Shown one piece after another: positions 51,255-63,465 of a stretch of 64,000 nt of DNA (position 1 is the first letter of the stretch; each line of letters begins with the position of its first letter). The DNA is taken from assembly GCF_024713945.1 (NCBI RefSeq), contig NC_134682.1, forward strand, positions 1,054,001-1,118,000. Reading direction: 5' to 3'. Under the pieces are notes generated by a model. That model did no database searches, was not told where the DNA came from, and worked only from the letters and a program-made list of their open reading frames with translations. Origin of the DNA: Dermatophagoides farinae. Its lineage: Eukaryota; Arthropoda; Arachnida; Sarcoptiformes; Pyroglyphidae. A program made the translations under genes and the position numbers.

Positions 51255-54200
51255 GTATATATTGACGCCCGAAATAAAAAAAAAATGATGATGATGATGA
51301 TGATGAAAAGATGATGAAATGAAAATCAAAAAAAAAAAAAAAATATAGAGTAAGACGAAAAAAAACCAATGTTTCATGCTGACAAAATCCTGAAAATGAA
51401 ACATTGTTCCATTTGTTGTTGTTGTTGTTGTTGTTGTCGTTGTATCAGGTTTCAAACACACACACACACACAGACATTCATTCGTTTTCATCAAATCTAT
51501 CCCTTGATCACTACATACATACATTGACGGCCATAATCGACCTCGATGTGTAATAATGATACATATCAACGATAAAATGTTTGCCAAAAAAAAAAAATAA
51601 AAAAATAATAACCCATACACACACACACACGGACATTTTATGATCATAATGATGATAATGATGACGACGACGAGTATAGAAATTGATCATTGATTCATAT
51701 CGTTATGAAATGAATGAACAAACAGAAAGAAACAAGAATCGAAAAAACAAAAAAAAAACAAAAAAAAAAATTCAATTTAGTTTCCAGAATATGAATCGAT
51801 GATAATATAACAATAATTTAATGTTTACACACACACACACACACACAAATATGACATGTGTATCCATTTTTATGACTTGATAATAATAATAATCAAGATG
51901 ATGAAAAATAAAATATTCATAAAAAAAACCATAACCATTTTAAATGTCAAATTACAGTGAGGGTGGGGGGGCGGTGGTATGGCAAAAAAAAGTGTTATTT
52001 TCATGAATAATTGATTGATTGTTACTGAAACAAATATTAGAAAAAAAAATTCTTTATTTCATTTTCTCTCTTTCTAATTTTTTCTTTTTTCTAATTTTCC
52101 AAATATATACATATATATATAGCTTGTATTAATGTCATTGGATCGTTATTTGGCCGTAGCTCATCCAATTCGTTCAATATCATTACGTACGGTGAAGAAT
52201 GCAAATCGTGCCATATTGATATTATGGATATTCATATTATTATTCTGTATACCAACATTTATTACACATAATGTATCATATGATAATAGTTCTGATGGTG
52301 TTTATTCTGTTTGTAATTTTTTAACAGAAGAATATAGTTATGCATTGTATCAGGTTATATTCTGTTTATTTAGTTATGTAATACCGATATTATTGATATT
52401 AATATTGTATATATTGATGTTAAAACGGTTATGGTTTAGCGGTATACCTGGCCGTAATATGAGTAGTGAATCGGTTAGATCGAAAAAAAAAGTCACACGT
52501 ATGGTTGTCATTGTTGTCATCATATTTGCTTGCTGTTGGTGTCCAATACAGATTATACTTGTATTGCGTAGTTTCAATGTATATGAATTATCCACAACAA
52601 AAGTGATCATACAGATCACTGGACAAGTATTAGGTAAGTAGTAAAATTTTCATTTCAATTTTTGCATTTTTGATTTTGTTTCTTTTCGGCAATTTTCAAT
52701 CAATATTAGTTGTGTTGCAAAAAAATTCTTTTTTTTTGTTGTTTGAACTTATTTTTTTTTTTTTTTTTGGTCATGAACCAGTCAGTTCATCCGATTATCA
52801 TGATGACAACAAGACTATTAATCACATTATATATCAAAAATACAAATATTGACATCATCATGAAAACAAACTAGCCAGAATATAACGGCTTTTATTCTGA
52901 GAAAACAACAGCGACAACATCAACAACAACAACAATGAATCCGGCACAAGAAACGTTTTCAGTACGATATACGGTCAAGTCAAGTCAAATTGGCCGAACC
53001 AAAATTCAATGGTGAATGACGAAGATGATCGATTATTATTATTTATTATTGTCCGTCCGTCAGTCCATGAAAGAAACAACCAGAAAGTTAGCGAGAGAGA
53101 GAGAGAATGGAACAAAAAAAAAACAAAAATTTCATTCGCAAAGTTTCAAAACATTTATCAAGAAAGAAAAAAAAAGAATGAAAAAAAAACTATTAGAAAA
53201 ATATAAATAGAGTTTCCCGTTCGTCTTTCACTCTCTTTTTTTATAAATAAAATTGAATCGATTTTACCATCAAATACACACACACACATAGTGCATAACA
53301 TCCGTTTTTTCACACACACACACACACACAATGAGTTAGTTGAATCGAAAATTACCCAATTTACTCTTAAATTGATCTATTTCATTATAAATTGAATAGA
53401 CTAAAAAAACTTTCAATATCAACAATCAAAATGACCAAAAGGGATCACACACACACACACACACACACACACATTCATCATTACACAAACATTAAGCAAA
53501 GAGCAATAGAGATAGATAGATAGATAGATTAACCAATTTATCCTTTAATTTTCTGGATAAAAAAAACAAAACAAAAAAAAGAAAAAGAAATGAAAACCGA
53601 TTCAATTCTACACACACACACAGACAAATGTTGTTGAATGCAAATGGGCAATGTATTTTATATCTGTTTTATTGTTAATGTTAATTCAGGCAGAAATTCT
53701 TTCACATAGCCAAGTGAATGAATGAATGAATGGATGAACTTGAATGGCCGATGGATGGATAGAAAGAAGATGGATTTTTATTTTTATTTGTGGACAAAGT
53801 TTCCATTTGTTTGTCATTGTCAATGTGAATTGTGTCGACAACAGATATATTTCCAATTCATTCAATTGTACAATCAATTGTATCATCATCATCATCATCA
53901 GCATAATTAATCGATTTAATATAAATGATGATGATGATGATGAGGATGCTTTTTTTTTATTTATATTTGATTCAATTTCCCATAAACATTTACATTCACG
54001 TTTGTATTTGATATATAACCAAATATCTGTCTATCTATCTATCTATCTGTTTGTCTGTTTGTTTGTTTGTTTGTTTGTTTCGAAATTCAATGAATTCATT
54101 CAACCGCAAATCATCATCATCATCATAATAGTCGTCGTTTTTTTTATTATGTCAAGTGCGCTCAAATAAAATCACCAATAATACAGGATTAAGCTGGATA

Positions 54201-56174
54201 TATCGGAATATTCTGTTTTGTCACAAACAAATAGAAAAAGAGAAGAAAAATAGGAAAAAAAACGATTGAGCTTTAAATAGAATTCTTTTTTTTTTTGTTC
54301 CCAGAATGGAATTTTTTTTCTTCTTTTTTTTACATTCAAATTAAAACAAAAACTTTATCATAGTTCCCACGAAAGAAAAATTAGAAAAAACAACAAAAAG
54401 AAGAAGAAAAAAAAAACACAGAATTGGACCGGAAATCATTTGTGACAATTTATGGCTACCATTCTATCCACTTTGCCCTGCGCGCACATCAAAACATTAT
54501 TCCAATGTGTCAAGTTAGTCATTTGGAATTTTTATAGGATTTTTTTTTCTCTTTTTTGGCCGGAAATTCACAACGACAAAAACAATAAAAATTGATCTGT
54601 ACCGAATGTTGATGATGTTGTTGTCTAATGATTGGTTAATCAAATGTAACTGTCAAATTCATGTGTTGAATCTATCCATCTATCTATACAGTCATTTGTC
54701 GAATAAAAAAAAATGATGATTACAACAGCAGCAACGACAACAACAACAAATGTTTAATTACGTCATCATCAAACATGATGACGAAAAAAAATCCAAAATC
54801 CAAAATCCAAAATCCATAGTGAATTGAATTGGATTTGCCGTAAATTTTTTTCATTTTTTGCTTGTATATATTGAATATATAGTTGTATATTAGATTGATT
54901 GAAATATCAAATACAAAAGCATTTGTTTTTGTTCATTCTGATCACTAATTCTCCTTTTTTTTCTCTTTTTTTCCCTTTCCTGATACTTTCAATTTTATCC
55001 AACAACAACAACAACAACAACAACGACATAAATATAGCTTATATGAACAGCTGTATGAATCCGATTTTGTAAGTGTTTGAAATCTTTTTTTTTCATTCTT
55101 TTTCTGAGTACAGTACACACACACACGCACACAGTGAAACACCGAGAGAAATTCCATTGAAAATGGAAACAAACAAAAAATAAAACAAAATATTTTTGAC
55201 TCGTATTGCAATTGAAAAAGATTAAATTTTTTTGGGCAGGAAACATGAGGATTTTTCATTCGAATGAAATGAAAAAAAAAACGTAAAACAAAAACAAAAA
55301 CCATAGAACAGAATAGAATACATATATATTGAATGAAGAAAAAAAAAGCAAAAAAAAAATTCTTCATTCGTTCATTCATCCATTCAATCAATCATCATCA
55401 TTTTACCATTCATAGAAAAAATGAGATGAAAAAAAGTGAGAATTTTTTTTCATTCTTTTTTCTTTGAAATATAAAAAAATTTCATTTGCAGGAAAAAAGA
55501 GAAATAAAAACTTTATATTATATAATATTGAAAGCTTTCAAATCATCAGCAGTAAATCACATATATTTTTTATTTCTATAGATAAGATGATTATTTTACA
55601 CACACAGAATCAGTTGTGAAATATCGTCAAAAATCTTGGGAAAAAAAAAGATTAATTAATAAATCTTAACATTGTTATATAATTAACTAAAACAAAAGTA
55701 GTGGTAGTAGTCAAAACAAAACACTAAAACTTTTTTTTTTTTTTTTTTTGATTATCATCATTATATTCTATATGTTTCACTAATTCTCATGTGTCGTTTT
55801 TTTTTCGTTGAAATTTTTTTTTTTTTTTTTTTTTGGAATCATTTTCGTTTGATGGACGATGGTATTAAAACAACCAAAATACCATGGTATTGGAAACCAT
55901 ATTGTTCAGATATGCATTTTTATCGGAAAATTTTCGTAAAGCATTTCGTCGTGTAATATCTTGTAATAGACAACCGAAAAGAAATTCTGAACAAACAGAA
56001 TTGACCATTGGTATGTGTCAAAATAAGAATATGAATGTTGCAAAAATGTTGAATATAGATAATAATAATATGATGATTATCAATAACAACAATAATAATG
56101 CTACTACTACTAAAACTAATGATGATGATAATGATGATGATGCCAATAACAATCAAAATCAAAACAATGTTTAA
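41740..56174 (+). CDS. AstA-R: Allatostatin-A receptor (galanin-like class A GPCR), 4 exons over 14.4 kb
   Basis: Exons 41740-42414, 52123-52633, 55038-55068 (31 nt) and 55910-56174 give 493 aa with closing phases. The first ~130 residues are low-complexity (Ser, Ala, Asn) with N-glycosylation sites at N6 and N34. GN at 151, NLAIADLLFIIFCVPFTAWD in TM2, DRYLAVAHPI after TM3 (DRY 231-233), RSKKKVTRMVVIVVIIFACC leading into TM6, and NPILY (403-407) formed across the micro-exon. The blocks GNSLVVIVVKCNPQMYSTTN and WPFGSVWCKVVQYLIVV match Drosophila AlstR (WPFGDWWCKVVQYFIVV). After TM7, AFLSENFRKAFRRVISC has a likely palmitoylated Cys, then an Asn/Asp-rich tail. It probably signals for FGL-amide peptides in feeding and gut control. 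Confidence 0.95.
43319..43485 (+). repeat. Left subterminal array of the piggyBac-like element, 44-bp period
   Basis: Four units start at 43319, 43363, 43407 and 43451, each opening ACTCGGATGTCCC. Each unit holds a hairpin: ATGTCCC pairs with GGGACAT across a 5-7 base loop, and the stem is kept while the loop varies. The first unit overlaps the terminal inverted repeat. Confidence 0.9.
44243..44497 (+). pseudogene. Remnant of piggyBac transposase gene
   Basis: A leader with a likely intron (GTAAGT near 44188, CATTAG ending at 44238) is followed by ATG at 44243 and a short frame, MAKRSNKNVSHDIRYY, that stops after about 30 codons. Then at 44405-44497 a frame reads MASHSSYYCDTCPNKP and IGNCFEIYHT. 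YYC.TCP.KP...CFEIYHT is the C-terminal cysteine-rich zinc-binding signature of piggyBac transposases. Everything between, including the catalytic domain, is missing. Confidence 0.75.
44647..44759 (+). repeat. Right subterminal array of the piggyBac-like element, 33-bp period
   Basis: Units begin TCGAG or CCGAG at 44647, 44680, 44713 and 44746. Units one and two are almost identical (TCGAGTAGCGGATGCACAAC). The fourth is cut short and forms the right terminal inverted repeat. CTCGG/CTCGA is the only motif shared with the left array. Confidence 0.88.
50542..50586. repeat. Perfect 12-bp inverted repeat in receptor intron 1
   Basis: TCTCTTCAGAGA at 50542-50553 and TCTCTGAAGAGA at 50575-50586 are exact reverse complements separated by 21 bases. 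Each arm is itself close to palindromic. Function unknown; possibly a decayed MITE end. Confidence 0.6.
52634..55037 (+). other. Intron 2 of the allatostatin-A receptor gene
   Basis: 2.4 kb between GTAAGT at 52634 and AATATAG at 55037. It contains CA repeats (53453-53473), GATA runs near 53510-53530, a CTAT/TTTG compound repeat at 54033-54080 and an AATCC-type repeat near 54791. No other exon is recognised. Confidence 0.8.
55069..55909 (+). other. Intron 3 of the allatostatin-A receptor gene
   Basis: 841 bp between GTAAGT at 55069 and TTCAG at 55909, immediately following the 31-nt micro-exon. AT-rich; no other exon is recognised. Confidence 0.8.
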
Positions 56175-59100
56175 TTTGAATATTTTTTTTCTTCTTCTCA
56201 TTATTCATCGATCTATTAATCGACAAAATCTCAACAAAAAAAAAAAAAAAAACAAAACAAAACAAAAAAATGTAAATCAATCGCTTGCTCATTGATCGTC
56301 ATTGATCATCATCACCAAATACATCGATGGCCATATAATCAATTATATCAACCAAACAACATTGAATCAGCTAATTGAATAACAAAATAGTCAACCAAAT
56401 ATATAGTAATGTAAATTGTAAATAAAATGATGATGATGAAAAAAAAAACAAAAATTGAATTTGTATACCAATGCTGACAGTTGCAGATTGTAAAAAATGT
56501 CAGTCACATTCACAATAATAATAACATATATAAATGAATGAATGATGATGATGCAAAAAAAATGTTATAATTAACCACATACACACCTGCCCACACACAC
56601 CCATAACATCCACTAACAAGCACCCATCATTTACCTGAATTCTCATTAACCTAAAAAAAAAAAAATAATTCTGAATCGTTAATTGTTAATTTATTGTCAT
56701 TATTTTTTAAAACAAAAGAGCTGGATAAAAAAAAAATGAAATATTTTAAATTGAAAACAAAAAAAAAATTGTCATTATTTCTGTTTCTATTTCTACACCA
56801 ACAACACACACACACAGTCAAAATGGAAACCTCAACAATAACAGCAACAGCTAACATCAGATTAAAAACAACGAAAAAAAAATGTTAATTACCAGAAAAA
56901 AAATCATTTTTATTTTGATTATAATGACGATGATGATGATGATGATGATGTGAAATTCATTTTGGGAATAAAAAAAAATAAATTTTCAATTAAAAATTAA
57001 ATGCTGCTGCTGATAATGATGATGATGATGTTTTTTTTCTTGTTCCACGAATAATTAAAAAAAAAAATCTGACCGCAAGGAATAAAAAACAAATTATGTC
57101 GATGATTGGCCATGATGATGATGATGATGAACTTGAATGTAAAATGTAAGCGAAAAAAAGTTTTTTTTGTATGTGTTAAAAGTCATTTGCATAATTTTTA
57201 TTATCATGAATTTTTTTTCTGCATTCTTTATCATCATCATAATCATCACGAATAGAAACGATTCACAAATTATATATGATAAGTATATATGTAGCAATGA
57301 AACACGCGTACAGTCAGTATGCATCACTGGCTCATATTGTTGTTGTTGTTGTTGTTTTGCTAATGGGCCATTCTTTTTTAGCGTTTTTTTTTCTCTGTTG
57401 TTGACATTTAGTGTCTAATGATCATGAGATAATGACCACAATTTATTAATTTTTTTTTTGCCTTCTTGTATTTAATGATGATGATGAATATTTATCATTA
57501 TTATTCATAAACCAGCCAACTAATAATAATATAAATATATTATATAGAAAGTAAACAACAAACTTTCTTCAAAAAATAATAATAAAATGAAAAGAAAACA
57601 GCATTAACAGCATCTGTGTGGAAATAGCCTTTTTTCTGTTGTTGTTGTTGTTGTTGATAAGCTCCATCATCAACAAAAAATTTAATAACATGATTATCTG
57701 TCACCATCATCATCATCAATGACAATAATGCAAAAGTGTCTGTGGTCAGATATGACCATTATCAAGAAGTGGGGGGTGGAAAAAAAAATTATTTGTGGTT
57801 GGTCATTATGTGGTCATTGAATTATCGAATGTGATGCAAAAAAGAAGAAAAGAAGAAGAAAGTTGATAATAAAATATATCAAGATGATGATAACGAAACA
57901 GAAAAAAAAATAAATTATCGTCCACAGCACACACACACACACACACTGACATATATCATAGATTCTCATTTGAATTCAGTAAAAAAAAAAAATGAAAAAG
58001 TAATTCAAGCAAGAATATTCTATACCATGTTTTTTTTCATCATTATATTACTATAAATGCAAATCATATGAATAGAATAAACAAAACAAAACAAAAAAAA
58101 AATTCATTCATTCATTCAATGAATCGAATACAATGTTTTCATTCAGAATTCTCTATAGAATAAATGAAATGAAATGAAGTGAATGAATGAATGAAGAAAA
58201 ATAATGGCCATCTAGACGGTGTCATCATCATGTAATATTCATTGTTTATGTTTCTGGTGACAAATTTAAATTTGATCATCATCATGATCATATATCATGC
58301 AAAATAGAGTAGAAGAAAGATCATAGAGTAGTATATTGTGATGATAGTAGCCCTGGAGGGAAACTATGTATGTATGTATGTTTTTTTGTGTGCAATGAAA
58401 AAAAAACAAACAAAAGAGCACTTGGAAACTTGATATTGAAACTGCAAAAAAAAAGAACTGGATTCAATTAAAATGTCCGTTAAGTGCTGTGCTATCTGTA
58501 TACTACTGATGAGATCGTGATGATGAAGCTGCAAATGCTGGTCAAGAGAGGCTTTTTTTTATTCCAAGAACAAAAAAAAAAAATCCCAATGTCCAAATAT
58601 AACTCAAGCAACAAAAATGAATCTGGTCATGGATAATAATAATAATTATAATGGATATTGAATCGATCGATGAATATATAGATAGATTATATCATCAATA
58701 ATAATCCAAGCTGAATAAACACAACACAACACAGCAAAGCAAAGCAAAGCAAAAAAAACCAATCATCATCATCATCACTGTATTTAATGTGCATGTGGTG
58801 TTCGATACTTTGTGATCAATAACAATGAATATTATCATCATCATCATCATCATCGATTTTTTTTTCGTTTGATGATAAATGGGAAAATAATAATAATAAA
58901 AAAATGGCATTCAAAATGATTGAATTTTGTGGATTGAATTTTTTTTTCATCAGCCTTTTTTTATAGTTATTGTCATCAAACAAAATAATGTCCCGAATTC
59001 CCAAATCAATAAATGTGTCCATAAATGTCCAATGGGACCTGTATGAATGTTATCTTTTACCATAAATTTTTATGAATAGATGAATGGATTACCATCAACA

Positions 59101-59636
59101 CACACACACACTGGAGCCAAAATTAATCACATTTTTTTTTGTTTGTTTTGTTTTGTTTGCTGGAATATCCAGATTTATCTTTTAGATTCATATTTTTTTT
59201 TATCAGTTGATTATTATTATTATTATTTTTTGTTGAATATTCATAAAATTTGTTGATTATCAGGATTTATATATATTTTCTGGTGTAAATTGAATCGATC
59301 GATGTTTTTTTTTTTGTTGTTGTTGTTGTTCATAAACACCAAGAAATGGAATTAAATAGCAAATAAGATGCGTGCGTGTTTGTGGGTGTGTGTGTGTGTG
59401 TGTATGTGTGTGTGTGTGAATAGATTAAACACAAACAGAAAGATCTCTACACACACACACACAAAAAAAAACCAACCATCATTTCTACATCTAAAGCTTA
59501 GTGATAATAATATAAGATGTAACGATAAACGAATAATAACATGCAACAACGATGATAATGATGATTGAGAAACAAACAGACAATCAACTAAAATGAGTAT
59601 ATCAAAAAAAAAGAATGAAAAAAATGAATTCGTGTA

Positions 59637-59674
<38 letters not shown>

Positions 59675-59839
59675 GTTTTTGTTGTTGGTTAGTTATAGTT
59701 AAAGTTTAGTTCCAATATAGATTTAGTTTTTGTGTGTGTGTGTGTGTGTTTGCGTTCGGTATTCGTGTGTGTGTGGGTGTGTGTATGATATATTGGCAAA
59801 AAAAAAGTTTCAATATTCTTTTCATCATCATCACCATCA
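56175..59839. other. Convergent intergenic region between the receptor and OGT genes
   Basis: 3.7 kb without a recognised gene. It includes the receptor 3' UTR, many GAT, CA and GT repeats (a GT run of about 13 copies near 59639-59665), and at 58206-58222 GGCCATCTAGACGGTGT, another relative of the CATCTAG promoter motif. The stretch 58480-58550 is complex rather than repetitive but has no frame I can recognise. Confidence 0.45.
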
Positions 59840-62819
59840 TTACCACCAATCCACCAAATGTTGTGCCGTATCATTTTTCAAATAATTTTCATACATTTTC
59901 CAATATAAACGTTCCAAATTTTTTGTATAAATTTTAACATTAAACAGCGGGGATTCGGTACGTGCCGTCCATACTTTTGCACGAATTGCTTTTAAACTAT
60001 GAAAAAAAAAATGAAATGAAATGAAAATTTTAATATTTTTGAAACAAAATTAAAAAAAAAAACAATGATGATGAATAAATTCATACATAGCAGAAAAAAA
60101 ATACATTATTACTATACTTACTAATCACGATCATTTCCAAGACGAGCTGCAATATTTTCATAATCATCATAGGATTTGGCAATCAATTCCGGCACACCTA
60201 AACAGGTAAGCTGTGATGATGCTACACGTGATGCTAATGTTTCACCTGGTAATGTAACCATTGGTGTGCCGGCCCATAATACATCCATACCGGTTGTATG
60301 GCCATTACATAATGGTGTATCCAAACAAATATCAACCAATTGTCCACGACGTACATGTTCTTCTTTAGCAGCAACATTTGAAAATACAATACGTCCAGGT
60401 GGTAAGCCATAATTTTGTGCAATAGAATGTACATTTGCTTCACCTGCTGCCGGAAATCGTAACAACCATAGGACACTTTTTGGTACTCGTTTTAAAATCT
60501 GAAAATGAATAAACCAATTGTAAAAAATTATTTTGAAAAAAATAAATCAAAAAAAAAAAAATATGAAAACCTACATTAATCCAACATTTCAATGTTTTTG
60601 GATCAATTTTATAAAGTTGATTAAAATTACAATAAACAATTGCATCTTCTGGTAGGCCATATTGTTGTCGTGTTGTCACCAGTATAGCTGTTGGTGCTTC
60701 TTCGCCTATTTAAAAATTTAATTTAATTAAAAAAAAGTGGAAAAAAAATTCAACTCATCTTACCAGTAGCAGCCTTATTATTCATTTGTGTGGTGGCCAA
60801 ACCATTCTGTACGACCAAACCATTGACCGATGTTTGAACATGGCCATTACTGATCATTGCTTGTACTACTTGTGTAGCCGGTAATTCTACTACGGTTTTT
60901 ACTACTTCAACTTTTTCCGTTTGTGATGATAAAACAATATTTAAACCATGACCATTATTATTCATAGCCAAACTACTGTTTGAATGTTCATTATTATTAG
61001 CCGAAATCGATGGTGATGTTGTCACTACGGCAACTTCACGAATTTTTTTCACTTCTGCTTTTTCAATAATTGGTGATAAATCAGTTGCATTTACAATGGA
61101 TACAGTATCCGGCAGACTTGTTGGTATATTTTTACGATCAGAAATTTCATTTGGATCCATTGATAATGGTGATGATTTATCCATCAAGATGACACGTTCA
61201 ATCAAATGTGGAAACATTTGTTTATGATCTCCAACGAAAAATGTATCGGGCATATAAGCCAATTTTTCTGAATATTGATCAGCAATTTCATATGGTGATG
61301 TAACACGATCAGTAATGATATAATCAATGAATGATGCACCACTTGTACCCGGATAGCCAAGCCACATAACCTGAATTGGTGCTGGTTTTAAAGCGAAAAT
61401 TTCATTTCTTGCACCTTTTGTATAGCCATTCATATTGACTAGTATATGTATACCATCGGCATGTATACGATCAGCTGCTTTACCATTACATACAACAGAA
61501 CTTAGGTCAATAAAATGATCACTTTCACCTTCCACTTTTGACCGGAAAGTAGTTCCATCATCTGGTGATAATGCATAACAATAGATTTCAACCAAATTTC
61601 GGTCATGCATTCCAGGTACTGATTGCATCAAATGTGATGTAGGATGATTACCAAAATCGGAACTAACATAGCCAATTTTCAATCGTTTAACACCATGTTC
61701 TTTTGGAAACGTATATGGTAATTTATGTAGGATTTGTATTTTTTCAAAACATAATGCTGCATGACGTGCAGCAATTGCTCGTCGTTGTTGATGTGATAAT
61801 GGATACAACATTGAATGATGTGGATGAACCGATGGCAGACGATTCTTTTCCAATTGATCAGCCACAATCGATACCAATTTATGCATACGAACATCATAAT
61901 CAGTCCAATCACAAATAATTTGTAAACAATGTGATAGATTACAATAGGCATCCGGGAAATCTGGTTTCAATTTCAATGCAGTACGATATGATGCAATAGC
62001 TTCCGGTATATTACCAGAATCTTTATGTATGGATGCTAGATTGGAATGTGCATCAGCGAATGCCGGATTAATCTGTATAGCTCGTGTATAGCATTGTAAT
62101 GCATTCGATATATCGCCCATCTCTTTCAATGTATTTCCCATATTTGAATAAGCATCGGCAAATGTTGGTGATATTCGTATAGCATCTTTATAATGTTGCA
62201 ATGCTTCATGAAGTTTACCTTGTTGCTGTAATACGGATGCTAGATTTGAATGTGCAGCAGCAAATTCCGGAAATACTTCCAATGCTTTCAGATATAAACG
62301 TGTAGCTTCTTCAATATAGCCTTGTTCACGTTTAATATTGGCCAAATTATTCAATGAATCAGCATGTGTTGGACTAAGTCGTAATGCTGTATTGTAACAA
62401 TCTTCTGCTTCGGTTACTTGTCCTTTTTCTTTCAATGCATTTGCCAGATTACAATAGGCATCGGGAAAATTCGGTTGCAATTCGATAGCACGTCTATATG
62501 TATCGATCGATAGATCAATCAATCCTTGTTCATAATAAACACAGGCCAAATTTCCATGTACGATTGCATTATTTGGACTTAGATTTAATGCCCGTAGATA
62601 AGCAGCAACGGCACGATCAAAGATTCTTGCCTCTTTCAACACATTACCCAGATTAATATAGGCATCCAAAAAATTCGGATCCAATGATACGGCCTTTTCA
62701 AAATGATGTATAGCAAGCCATATTTCACCTTGTGCATTGAATACACAACCAAGATTACTCCATGCAACGGCAAACGTAGGACATGTTTCGATTGCTTTCA
62801 AATAGCAAGCCTTTATCAT
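59840..62819 (-). CDS. OGT: O-GlcNAc transferase (N-terminal part outside the window or absent)
   Basis: Transfers GlcNAc from UDP-GlcNAc to Ser/Thr of nuclear and cytosolic proteins. Minus-strand exons: 62810-60764 (or start ATG at 62819), 60705-60575, 60498-60122, 59996-59840; 903 aa from 62810. It has about nine TPRs starting [20 protein letters not shown], then catalytic blocks [20 protein letters not shown] (catalytic-face His), [32 protein letters not shown] (UDP-binding Lys) and [20 protein letters not shown]. The intervening domain (about 61100-60790) is divergent and Ser/Asn-rich. The exon edge at KACYLK corresponds to the edge where human mOGT splits from ncOGT; the first ~170 residues of human ncOGT have no match here. 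An in-frame TAA precedes the ATG at 62819. Confidence 0.97.
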
Positions 62820-63015
62820 TTGGGATTAAATGTAAATGGAAATTTAAATAAAAAAACCAAAAAAAAAAACAAACAAAATGCAAACATTAGTTTTTAAATC
62901 AATTGATCGATGCAAGGTTATAATGAATGGGTTAAAAAAAATTTCAAATAAAAAATAACACTTGGCCAGATAAAATCTTGGATATATAGAGCTAATTTAG
63001 CGCTAAAATTGCTGC

Positions 63016-63046
63016 CGCGCGCAATTATTATTTGGTCGCGCGCAAT
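63016..63046 (+). repeat. CGCGCGCAAT direct repeat, 21-bp spacing
   Basis: CGCGCGCAAT occurs at 63016-63025 and again at 63037-63046, exactly 21 bp apart (about two helical turns). CGCG is very rare elsewhere in the window, so the pair may be a protein-binding site. Confidence 0.5.
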
Positions 63047-63242
63047 CAATGTGTGCCGCATGTTTGCATTATTTCATTAAGCTGCTGCTGCTGATGATGC
63101 CGCCGCCGCAAAAAAAGAAAATGCACGCAAAAAAAAAATGCTTGCTGCCGCCGCCGCTGCTGCTGCATTTTTCGCATAATTATCGCCTGAACGCTCAAGA
63201 TTTTTCTGGCCAACAGTGTTTTAAAAAAAGAAATTAAAATAA

Positions 63243-63465
63243 AATCCTTTTCAATGATCTCTCTTTTTTTTGAGGGTTTTTGTCGATCTAAAAAAAAATT
63301 TCTATCAATGGCTAATATATTTTATCATATTTAAAATCCCTAGACAAAATTGTTTTTTGGAAAAAAAATTGCTAAACTTACATATAATAATGGAAAATAA
63401 TTCTGATATAAAAAAATTGAATATAAAAAAACCCTTTTTTTGAAGAGAGATCATTTCAAGGATTA
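63243..63465. mobile_element. Possible palindromic MITE
   Basis: The left end has AATCCTTTTCAATGATCTCT and the right end has its near reverse complement, sharing AATGATCTCTCTT (13 of 13), AATCCTT and GGGTTTTT in the same order over about 38 bp. The interior is AT-rich and non-coding. No clear target duplication is seen, so this is a candidate only. Confidence 0.4.

Larger units (their letters stand above)
42415..52122 (+). other. Intron 1 of the allatostatin-A receptor gene (9.7 kb)
   Basis: Donor GTATGT at 42415 and acceptor ATATATATAG at 52122. The intron interrupts the end of TM3 (SIYT then LVLMSLDRY), a junction supported by the protein match. It is about a hundred times longer than most introns in this window and contains the piggyBac-like element, an inverted repeat at 50542-50586 and many CA, CAA and GAT repeats. 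No nested gene is recognised. Confidence 0.85.
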
